A stretch of 6,081 bases of DNA from Fimenecus sp045531435 (GTDB lineage: Bacteria; Bacillota; Clostridia; Oscillospirales; Acutalibacteraceae), in NCBI GenBank assembly GCA_045531435.1, contig JAZSDZ010000035.1, positions 1 through 6,081 of the forward strand, in the 5' to 3' direction. The notes beneath the pieces are model-generated. The model was not told the origin of the DNA. It saw nothing but the letters and a program-made list of their open reading frames with translations, and ran no database searches. Position numbers and translations under genes: made by a program. This document shows positions 1 to 5,611 of this stretch, one piece after another; within the stretch, counting starts at the first letter, position 1; every line of letters begins with the position of its first letter.

Positions 1-991
1 CCCAAACATCCTCAACAACTGTACTGTTACCGTCACATATTGTGAGAAGTGTTGCGAACTGAGGCTGCATATCTGTGGGGAAACCGGGATGAGGGCTTGT
101 CTTTACACGGCAGGCACGGGGTCTGCCACCCTCTGATATGATGCGTACGCTTTCGTCACCCTCAATAACCGTAACACCGCAATCCTCAAGCTTGTTGCTG
201 ATGGATTCAAGGTGTTTGGGAATTACATTGTCGATAATTATGTCTCCGCCTGTAGCGGCAGCGGCAACCATATAAGTACCTGCTTCGATCTGGTCCGGGA
301 TTATGGAATATGTGCAACCGTGCATTTCGGATACACCGCGGATTTTAATAACCTCGGTACCTGCACCGCGTACATCTGCACCCATAGAGTTAAGGAAGTT
401 CGCAAGGTCAACAATATGTGGTTCTTTTGCAGCATTTTCAATAACTGTAAGCCCCTTTGCCTTAACAGCAGCCAACATAAGATTGATTGTAGCACCGACA
501 GATACAACGTCAAAATAAACAGATGCACCCAAAAGATTTTCTGCCTTAACATCAACCATAGCGTTTTCTTCCATTGAAACCTCTGCACCAAGAGCCTCAA
601 ATGCCTTGATATGCTGGTCAATAGGACGAACACCAAACTGACAACCACCGGGCATAGAAACCTTTGCGTGGTTAAATCTGCCTAAAAGAACACCGATAAA
701 GTAGTATGAAGCACGCATAAGCTTTGACAAATCGTGTTCAACAATATTTGAACGGATATGAGATGTATCAATCTCAACCGTACTTTTATTTATCATTTTT
801 ATTTCAGCGCCAAGATGGCGTAAAATCTTAATCATTGCAGAAACATCGCTGATATTGGGAATATTTTCTATTCTGCAAACGCCCTCGGCGAGAATGGTCG
901 CAGGAATTATCGCCACAACGGCATTTTTTGCACCACTGATTTCAACTTCACCTGACAATTTTCTGCCGCCGTTAATTATGATTTTTTCCAA
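1..991 (-). CDS. murA: UDP-N-acetylglucosamine 1-carboxyvinyltransferase (MurA), C-terminus cut by window edge
   Basis: MurA transfers enolpyruvate from phosphoenolpyruvate to UDP-N-acetylglucosamine, the first committed step of peptidoglycan synthesis, in the cytoplasm. The minus strand reads open from 991 to the left edge, giving 330 residues of a family usually near 420, so about 90 C-terminal residues lie outside. Visible marks are the N-terminal SGAKN with Lys22, the PGGC loop with the PEP-binding cysteine at residue 117 (equivalent to E. coli Cys115, the fosfomycin target), the following GVRPIDQH, SVGATINLMLAA at about 164-175, PDQIEAGTYM at about 232-241, and PGFPTDMQP with the catalytic Asp near 307. 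The SVGATIN and ENAAKEP wording fits the MurA2/MurZ branch of Gram-positive bacteria. The start is a TTG (989-991) preceded on the minus strand by a strong GGGGAGG about 9 bases upstream; no ATG gives the full conserved N-terminus. No defect is seen. It is divergent from the neighbouring operon. Confidence 0.97.
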   Translation of the reverse strand, partial: MEKIIINGGRKLSGEVEISGAKNAVVAIIPATILAEGVCRIENIPNISDVSAMIKILRHLGAEIKMINKSTVEIDTSHIRSNIVEHDLSKLMRASYYFIGVLLGRFNHAKVSMPGGCQFGVRPIDQHIKAFEALGAEVSMEENAMVDVKAENLLGASVYFDVVSVGATINLMLAAVKAKGLTVIENAAKEPHIVDLANFLNSMGADVRGAGTEVIKIRGVSEMHGCTYSIIPDQIEAGTYMVAAAATGGDIIIDNVIPKHLESISNKLEDCGVTVIEGDESVRIISEGGRPRACRVKTSPHPGFPTDMQPQFATLLTICDGNSTVVEDVW

Positions 992-1027
992 GGACTCTTC
1001 CCTCCCCAAATAAAATCTATCACACAA

Positions 1028-1055
1028 TATATAGTAAAAATTCGCTAAAATTCAA
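1028..1055 (-). promoter_or_regulatory. Candidate proximal murA promoter
   Basis: Read on the minus strand, TTGAAT (1055-1050) and TATATA (1033-1028) are separated by 16 bases. Each matches the sigma-A consensus at four of six positions. Transcription would begin near 1021, leaving a leader of about 30 bases before the TTG start of murA. The region is very AT-rich, so a match of this strength can arise by chance. Confidence 0.4.
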
Positions 1056-1098
1056 CGATTTGACCACAATTTCACAAAAGTGCTCAAAAACCTTTAGT

Positions 1099-1107
1099 AT
1101 TATACCA
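1099..1107 (-). promoter_or_regulatory. Candidate distal murA promoter, extended -10
   Basis: The minus strand carries TGGTATAAT (1107-1099), a perfect -10 hexamer with the TGN extension that can compensate for a poor -35. The sequence 17 bases upstream (TTTTAA) is a weak -35. Transcription would start near 1092 and give murA an untranslated leader of about 100 bases, in which I see no convincing riboswitch or attenuator. Confidence 0.45.
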
Positions 1108-1181
1108 CGATTCTTTCTAAATTAAAAGGGGATTTTGCAAATTTAATTCAAAAATATCAAAAAATTTTAGCATTTTTATTA

Positions 1182-1193
1182 GAACAAATGTTC
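1182..1193. promoter_or_regulatory. Candidate LexA (SOS) box
   Basis: GAACAAATGTTC is an interrupted palindrome with five-base arms around a central AA. It matches the Gram-positive LexA/DinR box GAACNNNNGTTC at every fixed base, and its spacer AAAT also fits the purine-N-purine-pyrimidine pattern of the B. subtilis consensus. It ends nine bases before the -35 of the rightward operon promoter, centred near -51 relative to the predicted start. That operon encodes RarA and two deoxynucleotide enzymes, which makes SOS control plausible. Binding is inferred only. The upstream position is less typical for a repressor than overlap with the promoter core, and a different regulator is possible. Confidence 0.5.
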
Positions 1194-1202
1194 AGGAATC
1201 GG

Positions 1203-1231
1203 TTGACGAAATATGAATTATATTGTATAAT
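1203..1231 (+). promoter_or_regulatory. Sigma-A promoter of the five-gene operon
   Basis: TTGACG (1203-1208) and TATAAT (1226-1231) are separated by exactly 17 bases, matching the housekeeping consensus at eleven of twelve positions. Transcription is expected near 1238, giving a leader of roughly 49 bases. It is the only strong plus-strand promoter seen upstream of the operon, whose genes are too tightly packed to need internal ones. Confidence 0.85.
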
Positions 1232-1243
1232 AACAGGGCATAA

Positions 1244-1264
1244 GCTTCACCCTTGAGGCGAAGC
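1244..1264 (+). other. Small hairpin in the operon leader
   Basis: GCTTC (1244-1248) pairs with GAAGC (1260-1264). After an A-C mismatch a further CC/GG pair closes a loop of CTTGA. It lies just downstream of the predicted transcription start and before the ribosome site AAAGGAG (1272-1278). No T-tract follows, so it is not a terminator. A 5'-end stabilising stem or a regulatory fold is possible; it is short enough to be accidental. Confidence 0.35.
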
Positions 1265-1286
1265 CAAAAACAAAGGAGTTCTTCTT

Positions 1287-2132
1287 ATGTTACATTATCT
1301 TGAAAATAACTTTTTAAAAATTTCCGTTGATACTCACGGTGCTGAGCTTTCTTCAATTTTCAACAAAAAAGAAAACAAGGAAATGCTCTGGCAGGGTAAC
1401 CCTGAATTTTGGGGCAGAAGAAGTCCTATTCTTTTTCCTGTTGTGGGCAAATACAAAAACGGAAAAACCACATATCAAGGTAAAGAATATTCACTCCCAC
1501 AGCACGGTTTTGCAAGGGACAGTGAATTCACACTCGTTGAAGAAAGTGAAAATAAATTAACATTTGAACTTTCAGGTAACGAAGAAACTCTTACAAAATA
1601 TCCTTTTAATTTCCGACTCACCTGCTCTTTTCTTTTAAAGAATAACACAATAGTAGTCGGTTGGAATGTGGAAAACACAGATGACAAGACAATTCATTTC
1701 TCAATCGGTGCTCATCCTGCATTTTACTGTGAAAAGAGCAAAACAGTTCTTTCAATGAACGGTGAAAATCTTAAATTCAGTCTTGTCAATTCAGACGGAC
1801 TTTATACGCCTGAGAAATACGATGTTGAAAACAGTTTTATCCTTCACGACAATATTTTCGACAAAGATGCGCTCATCATTGAAAACAGTGGTGTAACTGA
1901 AGTTTCACTTGCTGACAATGGCAAAAATTACCTTACAGTTAAATTCGACGCTCCGCTTTTCGGCATCTGGTCACCTACAAAGAAAAACGCACCTTTCGTA
2001 TGTATCGAGCCTTGGTACGGCAGATGTGACGGTGCTGATTTTAATGGTGACATTACAGAAAGAGAATGGAGCAACACACTCTCTGTAAATGAAAATTGGT
2101 ACAAGGAGTATGAAATAACAATTTATGAGTAA
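1287..2132 (+). CDS. Aldose 1-epimerase family protein, LacX-like
   Basis: This 281-residue protein belongs to the galactose mutarotase-like superfamily, which interconverts alpha and beta anomers of sugars or sugar phosphates; it is closest in style to the LacX/YeaD-type branch. Seen in the sequence: WGRRSPILFPVVGK (about 42-55), the QHGFARD segment with His73, GAHPAFYC with His143 (expected acid/base histidine), and CIEPWYGR with Glu241 (expected catalytic base). Length is normal for the family. The ATG is supported by AAAGGAG eight bases upstream and by the promoter at 1203-1231. It is the first gene of the operon and overlaps the next gene by eight bases. Substrate cannot be told from sequence, and its link to the nucleotide and DNA genes downstream is unexplained. 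No signal peptide is seen, so it should be cytoplasmic. Confidence 0.9.
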   Translation: MLHYLENNFLKISVDTHGAELSSIFNKKENKEMLWQGNPEFWGRRSPILFPVVGKYKNGKTTYQGKEYSLPQHGFARDSEFTLVEESENKLTFELSGNEETLTKYPFNFRLTCSFLLKNNTIVVGWNVENTDDKTIHFSIGAHPAFYCEKSKTVLSMNGENLKFSLVNSDGLYTPEKYDVENSFILHDNIFDKDALIIENSGVTEVSLADNGKNYLTVKFDAPLFGIWSPTKKNAPFVCIEPWYGRCDGADFNGDITEREWSNTLSVNENWYKEYEITIYE

Positions 2133-2772
2133 TTACAAATATATTTTATTCGATTTTGACGGTACTTTAACCGATTCATCAGAAGGCATTTTCAAAAGTC
2201 TTACTTATGCATTTGAAAGCTATGGTCACGGAACACCTCCGGCTGATTTGCTTAAAAGATTCATAGGTCCGCCACTTTATCACAGTTTTACTGTTTATTG
2301 TGGCTTTGACGATAAACACGCTTGGGAAATGACTGACAAATATCGTGAAAGATACAGAAAAATCGGTTATCTTGAAAGTAAACTCTATGACGGAGTTGCC
2401 GAAACATTAAAGTCACTTAAAGAGCAAGGCTACATTCTCGCAACTGCATCTTCAAAGCCATTACACTTTATTGACCAGATTTGCGAAAATCTTGACATAA
2501 AAAAATACTTTGATTTCCTTGGTGGTACTAAATTTGACAACACAAGTGAAAGCAAAGCAACAGTTATAGAAAACGCTATGAAAAACATAGGTGCAACTAT
2601 GGAAGAAACTCTTATGGTCGGCGATACAAAATTTGACATCGAGGGTGCCCATAAAATTGGTATTCCTTGCCTTGCAGTGACTTACGGATTCGGCACAATG
2701 GAAGATTTTAAGGAATACAATGCCGAATATATTGTTGATACAGCAGAAGAAATTTTAGATATAGTGAAGTGA
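2125..2772 (+). CDS. HAD-superfamily phosphatase (phosphoglycolate phosphatase / 5'-nucleotidase type)
   Basis: A 215-residue HAD hydrolase of the subfamily with an alpha-helical cap after motif I. Motif I is FDFDGTLTDS with nucleophile Asp10 and acid/base Asp12; motif II is ATASSKP (about 106-112); motif III is Lys144; motif IV is VGDTKFD with Asp167 and Asp171 for magnesium. RFIGPPL at about 45-51 in the cap region is a signature I associate with the PA0065-like bacterial 5'-nucleotidase group, so a nucleoside monophosphate substrate is plausible and would suit the operon. Phosphoglycolate phosphatase or a general sugar-phosphate phosphatase are alternatives. The ATG lies inside the end of the preceding gene (shared ATGAGTAA), indicating translational coupling. 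An AAGGAG at 2103-2108 is rather far upstream (16 bases). All catalytic residues are present. Confidence 0.9.
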   Translation: MSNYKYILFDFDGTLTDSSEGIFKSLTYAFESYGHGTPPADLLKRFIGPPLYHSFTVYCGFDDKHAWEMTDKYRERYRKIGYLESKLYDGVAETLKSLKEQGYILATASSKPLHFIDQICENLDIKKYFDFLGGTKFDNTSESKATVIENAMKNIGATMEETLMVGDTKFDIEGAHKIGIPCLAVTYGFGTMEDFKEYNAEYIVDTAEEILDIVK

Positions 2773-2776
2773 GAAT

Positions 2777-4042
2777 ATGTCAACACCTTTAGCAGACAGA
2801 CTTCGTCCTCAGACCATTGATGACATGGTGGGACAACGTCACCTTTTAGGTGAAAATATGCCACTACGCAATATTGTGGAGTCAGGCTATCTTCCAAATT
2901 TAATATTTTACGGTCCGTCAGGCACAGGCAAGACTACTCTTGCAAGAATTATTGCGAAAAATACAAATCGCAAACTGCACCATATAAACGGTACAAATGC
3001 AAGTACGGCTGACATTAAGGCGATTGTCAGTGAGCTTGACACATTTGCAGCACCTAACGGAATTCTTTTATATCTTGACGAAATTCAGTATTTCAACAAA
3101 AAACAGCAACAGAGCTTACTTGAATACATAGAAAGCGGACAAATTACACTTATTGCATCTACCACAGAAAATCCGTATTTTTATATTTACTCTGCTGTAC
3201 TTTCCCGTTGCACTGTTTTTGAATTCAAGTCCGTTACACCCGAAGATGTTATTCCTAACATTAAACGAGGTTTTGAATTTCTTGAAAATGAAACAGGCAT
3301 TAAGTTAGAAATCGAAGACGGAGTTTGTGAGCATATTGCAACTGCCTGTGGTGGTGATGTGCGAAAATCCTTGAATTTTGTTGAACTTTGTGTGCTTTCA
3401 GCAAGTATTGTTGACAATAAACGAATGATTACCCTTGAAAATGCAGGTAATCTTACAATGAAAAACACTTTCCGTTATGACAAATTCGGTGACGAGCATT
3501 ACGATATTCTTTCAGCATATCAGAAGAGTATGCGAGGAAGCGACCCTGATGCAGCACTCCACTATCTTGCACGACTGCTGGAAGCAGGAGATATGGTTTC
3601 TGCAATCCGCAGACTTTTAGTTTGTGCAAGTGAGGATGTTGGACTTGCTTATCCGCAGATTTTACCTATTGTAAAGGCTGCCTGTGATATTGCCATGCAG
3701 GTAGGAATGCCTGAAGCAGCAATTCCTTTAGGTGATGCAGTTGTATTAGTTGCAACAAGTCCTAAATCAAATACAGGTCACGACGGAATATTTGCAGCCC
3801 TTGACGATGTTCGCAAGGGAAATTACGGAAAAATCCCGCGACAGTTACAGAATAAGCATTATGACGGTGAAGATGCCGTTGTTAAAGGACAGAATTATCT
3901 TTACCCACACGATTATCCTAACCGTTGGGTGAAACAACAATATCTTCCGGATGCTTTGAAAAATAAAAAATATTATGAGTTCGGTGACAACAAAACTGAA
4001 CAAGCAGCAAAAGAATATTGGAAAAGGATTAAGGGTGAATAA
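2777..4042 (+). CDS. rarA: Replication-associated recombination protein A (RarA/MgsA) AAA+ ATPase
   Basis: RarA is a tetrameric AAA+ ATPase related to clamp-loader subunits and to eukaryotic WRNIP1/Mgs1. It acts at stalled or gapped replication forks and at DNA ends. The 421-residue length is normal. Visible order: N-terminal PLADRLRPQTIDDMVGQ typical of the family, Walker A GPSGTGKT (46-53), Walker B LLYLDE with Asp101 and Glu102, sensor 1 STTEN (about 128-132), arginine finger Arg144 in LSRC, sensor 2 GGDVRKSLN with Arg196, then the C-terminal tetramerisation region with SDPDAALHYLARLLEAGD (about 255-272) and ASEDVGLAYPQ (about 284-294), and the closing YLYPHDYPNRWVKQQYLP (about 374-391). 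It begins four bases after the HAD gene with only a weak purine-rich ribosome site (GAAGTGAGA), so coupling is likely. Its position beside dNMP enzymes and below a LexA-like box fits a damage or replication-stress role. Confidence 0.97.
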   Translation: MSTPLADRLRPQTIDDMVGQRHLLGENMPLRNIVESGYLPNLIFYGPSGTGKTTLARIIAKNTNRKLHHINGTNASTADIKAIVSELDTFAAPNGILLYLDEIQYFNKKQQQSLLEYIESGQITLIASTTENPYFYIYSAVLSRCTVFEFKSVTPEDVIPNIKRGFEFLENETGIKLEIEDGVCEHIATACGGDVRKSLNFVELCVLSASIVDNKRMITLENAGNLTMKNTFRYDKFGDEHYDILSAYQKSMRGSDPDAALHYLARLLEAGDMVSAIRRLLVCASEDVGLAYPQILPIVKAACDIAMQVGMPEAAIPLGDAVVLVATSPKSNTGHDGIFAALDDVRKGNYGKIPRQLQNKHYDGEDAVVKGQNYLYPHDYPNRWVKQQYLPDALKNKKYYEFGDNKTEQAAKEYWKRIKGE

Positions 4043-4044
4043 AA

Positions 4045-4542
4045 ATGGCTAAAAGAGAAGATTATATCAGCTGGGACGAATATTTTATGGGTATTGCACT
4101 TCTTTCTGCAAGAAGAAGTAAGGACCCAAGCACACAGGTTGGTGCTTGTATCGTTGACAATAACAACAAGATTATGTCAGTTGGCTACAACGGTTTTCCA
4201 CACGGTTGTGACGACGACGAATTTCCTTGGGACAGAACCGGTGACGAATACGACACAAAATATCCTTATGTTTGTCATGCTGAACTCAATGCAATTCTTA
4301 ACAATGGTGGCAGAAACTTAAACGGTTGTAAAATCTATGTAGCCCTTTTCCCTTGCAACGAATGTGCAAAGGCTATTATTCAGAGTGGTATCCGTGAAGT
4401 TATGTTCCTTTCTGACAAATACAAAGATAGTCTTAATAACCGTGAATCTCGCAGAATGTTTGATGCTGCAGGTGTTAAATACACAAAGGTTAAAATGAAT
4501 CGTGACGGACTTCAAATTAGCTTTAAGGAAGAAGATATATAA
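4045..4542 (+). CDS. dCMP deaminase, DCTD-like
   Basis: Converts dCMP to dUMP, feeding thymidylate synthesis; a zinc-dependent cytoplasmic enzyme of the cytidine/deoxycytidylate deaminase fold. The 165 residues show the zinc and catalytic signature CHAELNAI (His78, Glu80 as proton shuttle) and PCNEC (Cys104, Cys107). The N-terminal EYFMGIALLSARRSKDPSTQ and the segments VGACIVDN, GYNGFPHG, KYPYVCHAE and YVALFPCNECAKAII follow the eukaryotic DCTD pattern unusually closely. This sets it apart from the short ComE-type deaminases and supports dCMP, not cytidine or tRNA, as substrate. It starts two bases after rarA with a good AAGGGTGA (4031-4038), and its stop shares a base with the next start. 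In this family dCTP activation and dTTP inhibition are common, but I cannot tell whether they hold here. Confidence 0.96.
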   Translation: MAKREDYISWDEYFMGIALLSARRSKDPSTQVGACIVDNNNKIMSVGYNGFPHGCDDDEFPWDRTGDEYDTKYPYVCHAELNAILNNGGRNLNGCKIYVALFPCNECAKAIIQSGIREVMFLSDKYKDSLNNRESRRMFDAAGVKYTKVKMNRDGLQISFKEEDI

Positions 4543-5129
4543 TGGGTAAAAATGACTTTTTTGCTTTCACATCACGTACCAAATACATAAATCGTTGGGC
4601 TTTGATGCGAAATACAAGATACGAAACTTTAAGCGAACATTCAGCAGAGGTTGCTCAACTCTGCTATGCCCTTGCAGTTATAGGAAATCAGCGTTTAGGT
4701 AAGGACTACAATTGTGAAAGAGCATCACTTTTAGGACTTTATCACGATACACCTGAAATCATCACAGGTGACTTGCCGACTCCTGTTAAATATTACAGCA
4801 AAGAAACAAAAGAGGCATATAAATCTGTTGAAAAAAATGCAACAAAACAACTTCTTTCAATGCTTCCTGAGGACTTACTCCCATCTTATGACTCACTTTT
4901 CAAGAAAAAGACAGAAGACAAAGAATTATGGAAACTTGTAAAGGCTGCCGACAAAATAAGTGGCTACCTAAAATGTGTCGAAGAACGAAAAGCAGGTAAC
5001 AGCGAGTTTTGCGAAGCCGAAGAAAAACTTCTTAAATCAATCGAAAAGAGCGAATTGGAAGAAGTGAAAATCTTCGCCGAAGAATTCTTACCATCCTTCC
5101 ACAAAACCTTAGACCAAATGAAAAAATAA
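4542..5129 (+). CDS. yfbR: HD-domain 5'-deoxynucleotidase, YfbR type
   Basis: YfbR-type enzymes remove the phosphate from deoxyribonucleoside 5'-monophosphates in a divalent-metal-dependent reaction, tuning dNMP and dUMP pools. The 195-residue protein aligns by eye along most of its length with E. coli YfbR. Arg18-Trp19 (INRWALMRN), His33 (LSEHS), His68-Asp69 (LYHD), Glu72, Asp77 (ITGDLPTPVKY) and Asp137 (AADKISGYLKC) all fall at the positions I recall for the metal and substrate residues of that enzyme. The C-terminal FLPSFHKTLDQM also matches. Its ATG overlaps the deaminase stop as TAATG, with AAGGAAGAAG (4525-4534) upstream. It is the last gene of the operon, followed by a tandem repeat and a terminator. 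With the upstream deaminase it could route dCMP through dUMP to deoxyuridine; the direction of flux is inferred. Confidence 0.95.
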   Translation: MGKNDFFAFTSRTKYINRWALMRNTRYETLSEHSAEVAQLCYALAVIGNQRLGKDYNCERASLLGLYHDTPEIITGDLPTPVKYYSKETKEAYKSVEKNATKQLLSMLPEDLLPSYDSLFKKKTEDKELWKLVKAADKISGYLKCVEERKAGNSEFCEAEEKLLKSIEKSELEEVKIFAEEFLPSFHKTLDQMKK

Positions 5130-5130
5130 G

Positions 5131-5160
5131 TGCAAAATGCAAAACGCAAGATGCAAAATG
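5131..5160 (+). repeat. Heptanucleotide tandem repeat, four units
   Basis: Immediately after the YfbR stop the sequence runs TGCAAAA, TGCAAAA, CGCAAGA, TGCAAAA and then TG. This is a seven-base period repeated four times, with two changes in the third unit. It leads directly into the terminator hairpin. A seven-base period with near-perfect units is unlikely to be a compositional accident, and it may be part of a dispersed intergenic repeat family. Confidence 0.8.
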
Positions 5161-5163
5161 TAT

Positions 5164-5190
5164 GGGACGTCAACTCGGCGTCCCTTTTTT
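5164..5190 (+). terminator. Intrinsic terminator of the five-gene operon
   Basis: GGGACGTC (5164-5171) pairs with GGCGTCCC (5177-5184) as an eight-base stem with one G-T pair and a five-base loop, followed by six T residues (5185-5190). It lies 34 bases after the last stop codon and is correctly oriented to end the plus-strand operon. Confidence 0.93.
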
Positions 5191-5197
5191 GTATAGT

Positions 5198-5228
5198 AAA
5201 AAAGCAGGTAGCCTTTCGGTTACCTGCT
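5198..5228 (-). terminator. Terminator of the XRE gene; copy 1 of the 35-bp repeat
   Basis: On the minus strand AGCAGGTAACC and GGCTACCTGCT form an eleven-base stem with one G-T pair around a GAAA loop, followed by six T residues. It lies 26 bases beyond the XRE stop, so it should end that transcript. The identical block 5198-5232 recurs at 5838-5872. On the plus strand this copy has no T-tract and should be a poor terminator. Confidence 0.9.
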
Positions 5229-5254
5229 CTAACTATATATCAAATAAATTAAAA

Positions 5255-5500
5255 TTATTCCCTACACATCAACCAATCCACAGACACTTCTAAAATGTCT
5301 GCTAATGCATTTAATTCAATATCAGAAACTGGTCTTTTTTGTCCTTCTAAAAGTGATAATGCAGGTGTGCTCATCTCAACACCATGCAATTGCAACTGTG
5401 TAAGCAACTCAGTTTGTTTCATATTTTTCTTTTTTCTAGCTTCAGTAACTCGTGCACCAATTATATTGCGATTACCCAATGCAAGTTTTCTTTGTTTCAA
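5255..5500 (-). CDS. XRE-family (Cro/C1 type) transcriptional regulator
   Basis: An 81-residue single-domain helix-turn-helix protein. IGARVTEARKKKNMKQTELL opens the domain (about residues 14-33), the recognition segment is around STPALSLLEGQKRPVSD (about 44-60), and IELNALADILEVSVDWLM closes it. There is no partner or sensor domain, so it is probably a small repressor of its own divergent control region. I chose the TTG at 5498-5500 because an almost perfect anti-16S match, AAAAGGTGGTGAG (5517-5505 on the minus strand), sits eight bases upstream. A longer frame to a TTG at 5534-5536 would place a promoter -10 inside the gene. It ends before a strong terminator and faces a plus-strand gene across two operator palindromes. 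Such regulators occur in phage switches, integrated elements and toxin-antitoxin pairs; which applies is not clear. Confidence 0.92.
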   Translation of the reverse strand: MKQRKLALGNRNIIGARVTEARKKKNMKQTELLTQLQLHGVEMSTPALSLLEGQKRPVSDIELNALADILEVSVDWLMCRE

Positions 5501-5524
5501 GTTGCTCACCACCTTTTCAACTGT

Positions 5525-5530
5525 ATTATA
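5525..5530 (-). promoter_or_regulatory. Candidate -10 of the XRE promoter
   Basis: The minus strand reads TATAAT at 5530-5525, which would start transcription near 5518, just ahead of the ribosome site. No good -35 is found 16-18 bases upstream, where the first operator begins, so the promoter may be weak and readily blocked by its own product. Confidence 0.55.
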
Positions 5531-5543
5531 TGTCAAAATAGTC

Positions 5544-5572
5544 TTGATTTATTTGGTAATACCAAATATAAT
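5544..5572 (+). promoter_or_regulatory. Sigma-A promoter of the 79-residue gene
   Basis: TTGATT (5544-5549) and TATAAT (5567-5572) are separated by 17 bases, a strong housekeeping promoter. The 17 spacer bases are almost exactly operator 1, so a repressor bound there would exclude polymerase. The expected start is near 5579, inside operator 2. Confidence 0.8.
5551..5567. promoter_or_regulatory. Operator 1: perfect 17-bp palindrome
   Basis: ATTTGGTAATACCAAAT has eight-base arms in perfect inverted symmetry around a central A, extending one more pair at 5550/5568. It fills the spacer of the plus-strand promoter and abuts the -35 region of the XRE promoter. It is the probable binding site of the XRE protein encoded next to it; this is inferred from position and symmetry. 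Confidence 0.85.
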
Positions 5573-5574
5573 AA

Positions 5575-5591
5575 ATTTAGTAATACCAAAT
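5575..5591. promoter_or_regulatory. Operator 2: 17-bp near-palindrome
   Basis: ATTTAGTAATACCAAAT equals operator 1 except for one base (A for G at 5579), which breaks one pair of the symmetry. Its centre is 24 bases from that of operator 1. It covers the expected transcription start of the 79-residue gene. A weaker second site suggests ordered or cooperative repressor binding. Confidence 0.8.
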
Positions 5592-5611
5592 AAAAATCAA
5601 GGTGAATATTT

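Noticed and set aside
212..648. Open frames on both strands of about 70-120 codons inside murA
   Set aside because: They overlap murA out of frame. The minus-strand murA frame has all catalytic motifs, and the alternatives show cysteine-rich or low-complexity translations with no ribosome site.
992..1286. Riboswitch, T-box or small RNA in the divergent intergenic region
   Set aside because: This 295-base region is AT-rich with only one short hairpin near 1244-1264. No T-box sequence, conserved riboswitch core or terminator/antiterminator pair is visible; it is accounted for by promoters, the LexA-like box and leaders.
5131..5160. CRISPR-like or origin iteron array
   Set aside because: The units are seven bases with no spacers, there are only four, and no cas or replication-initiator gene is near.
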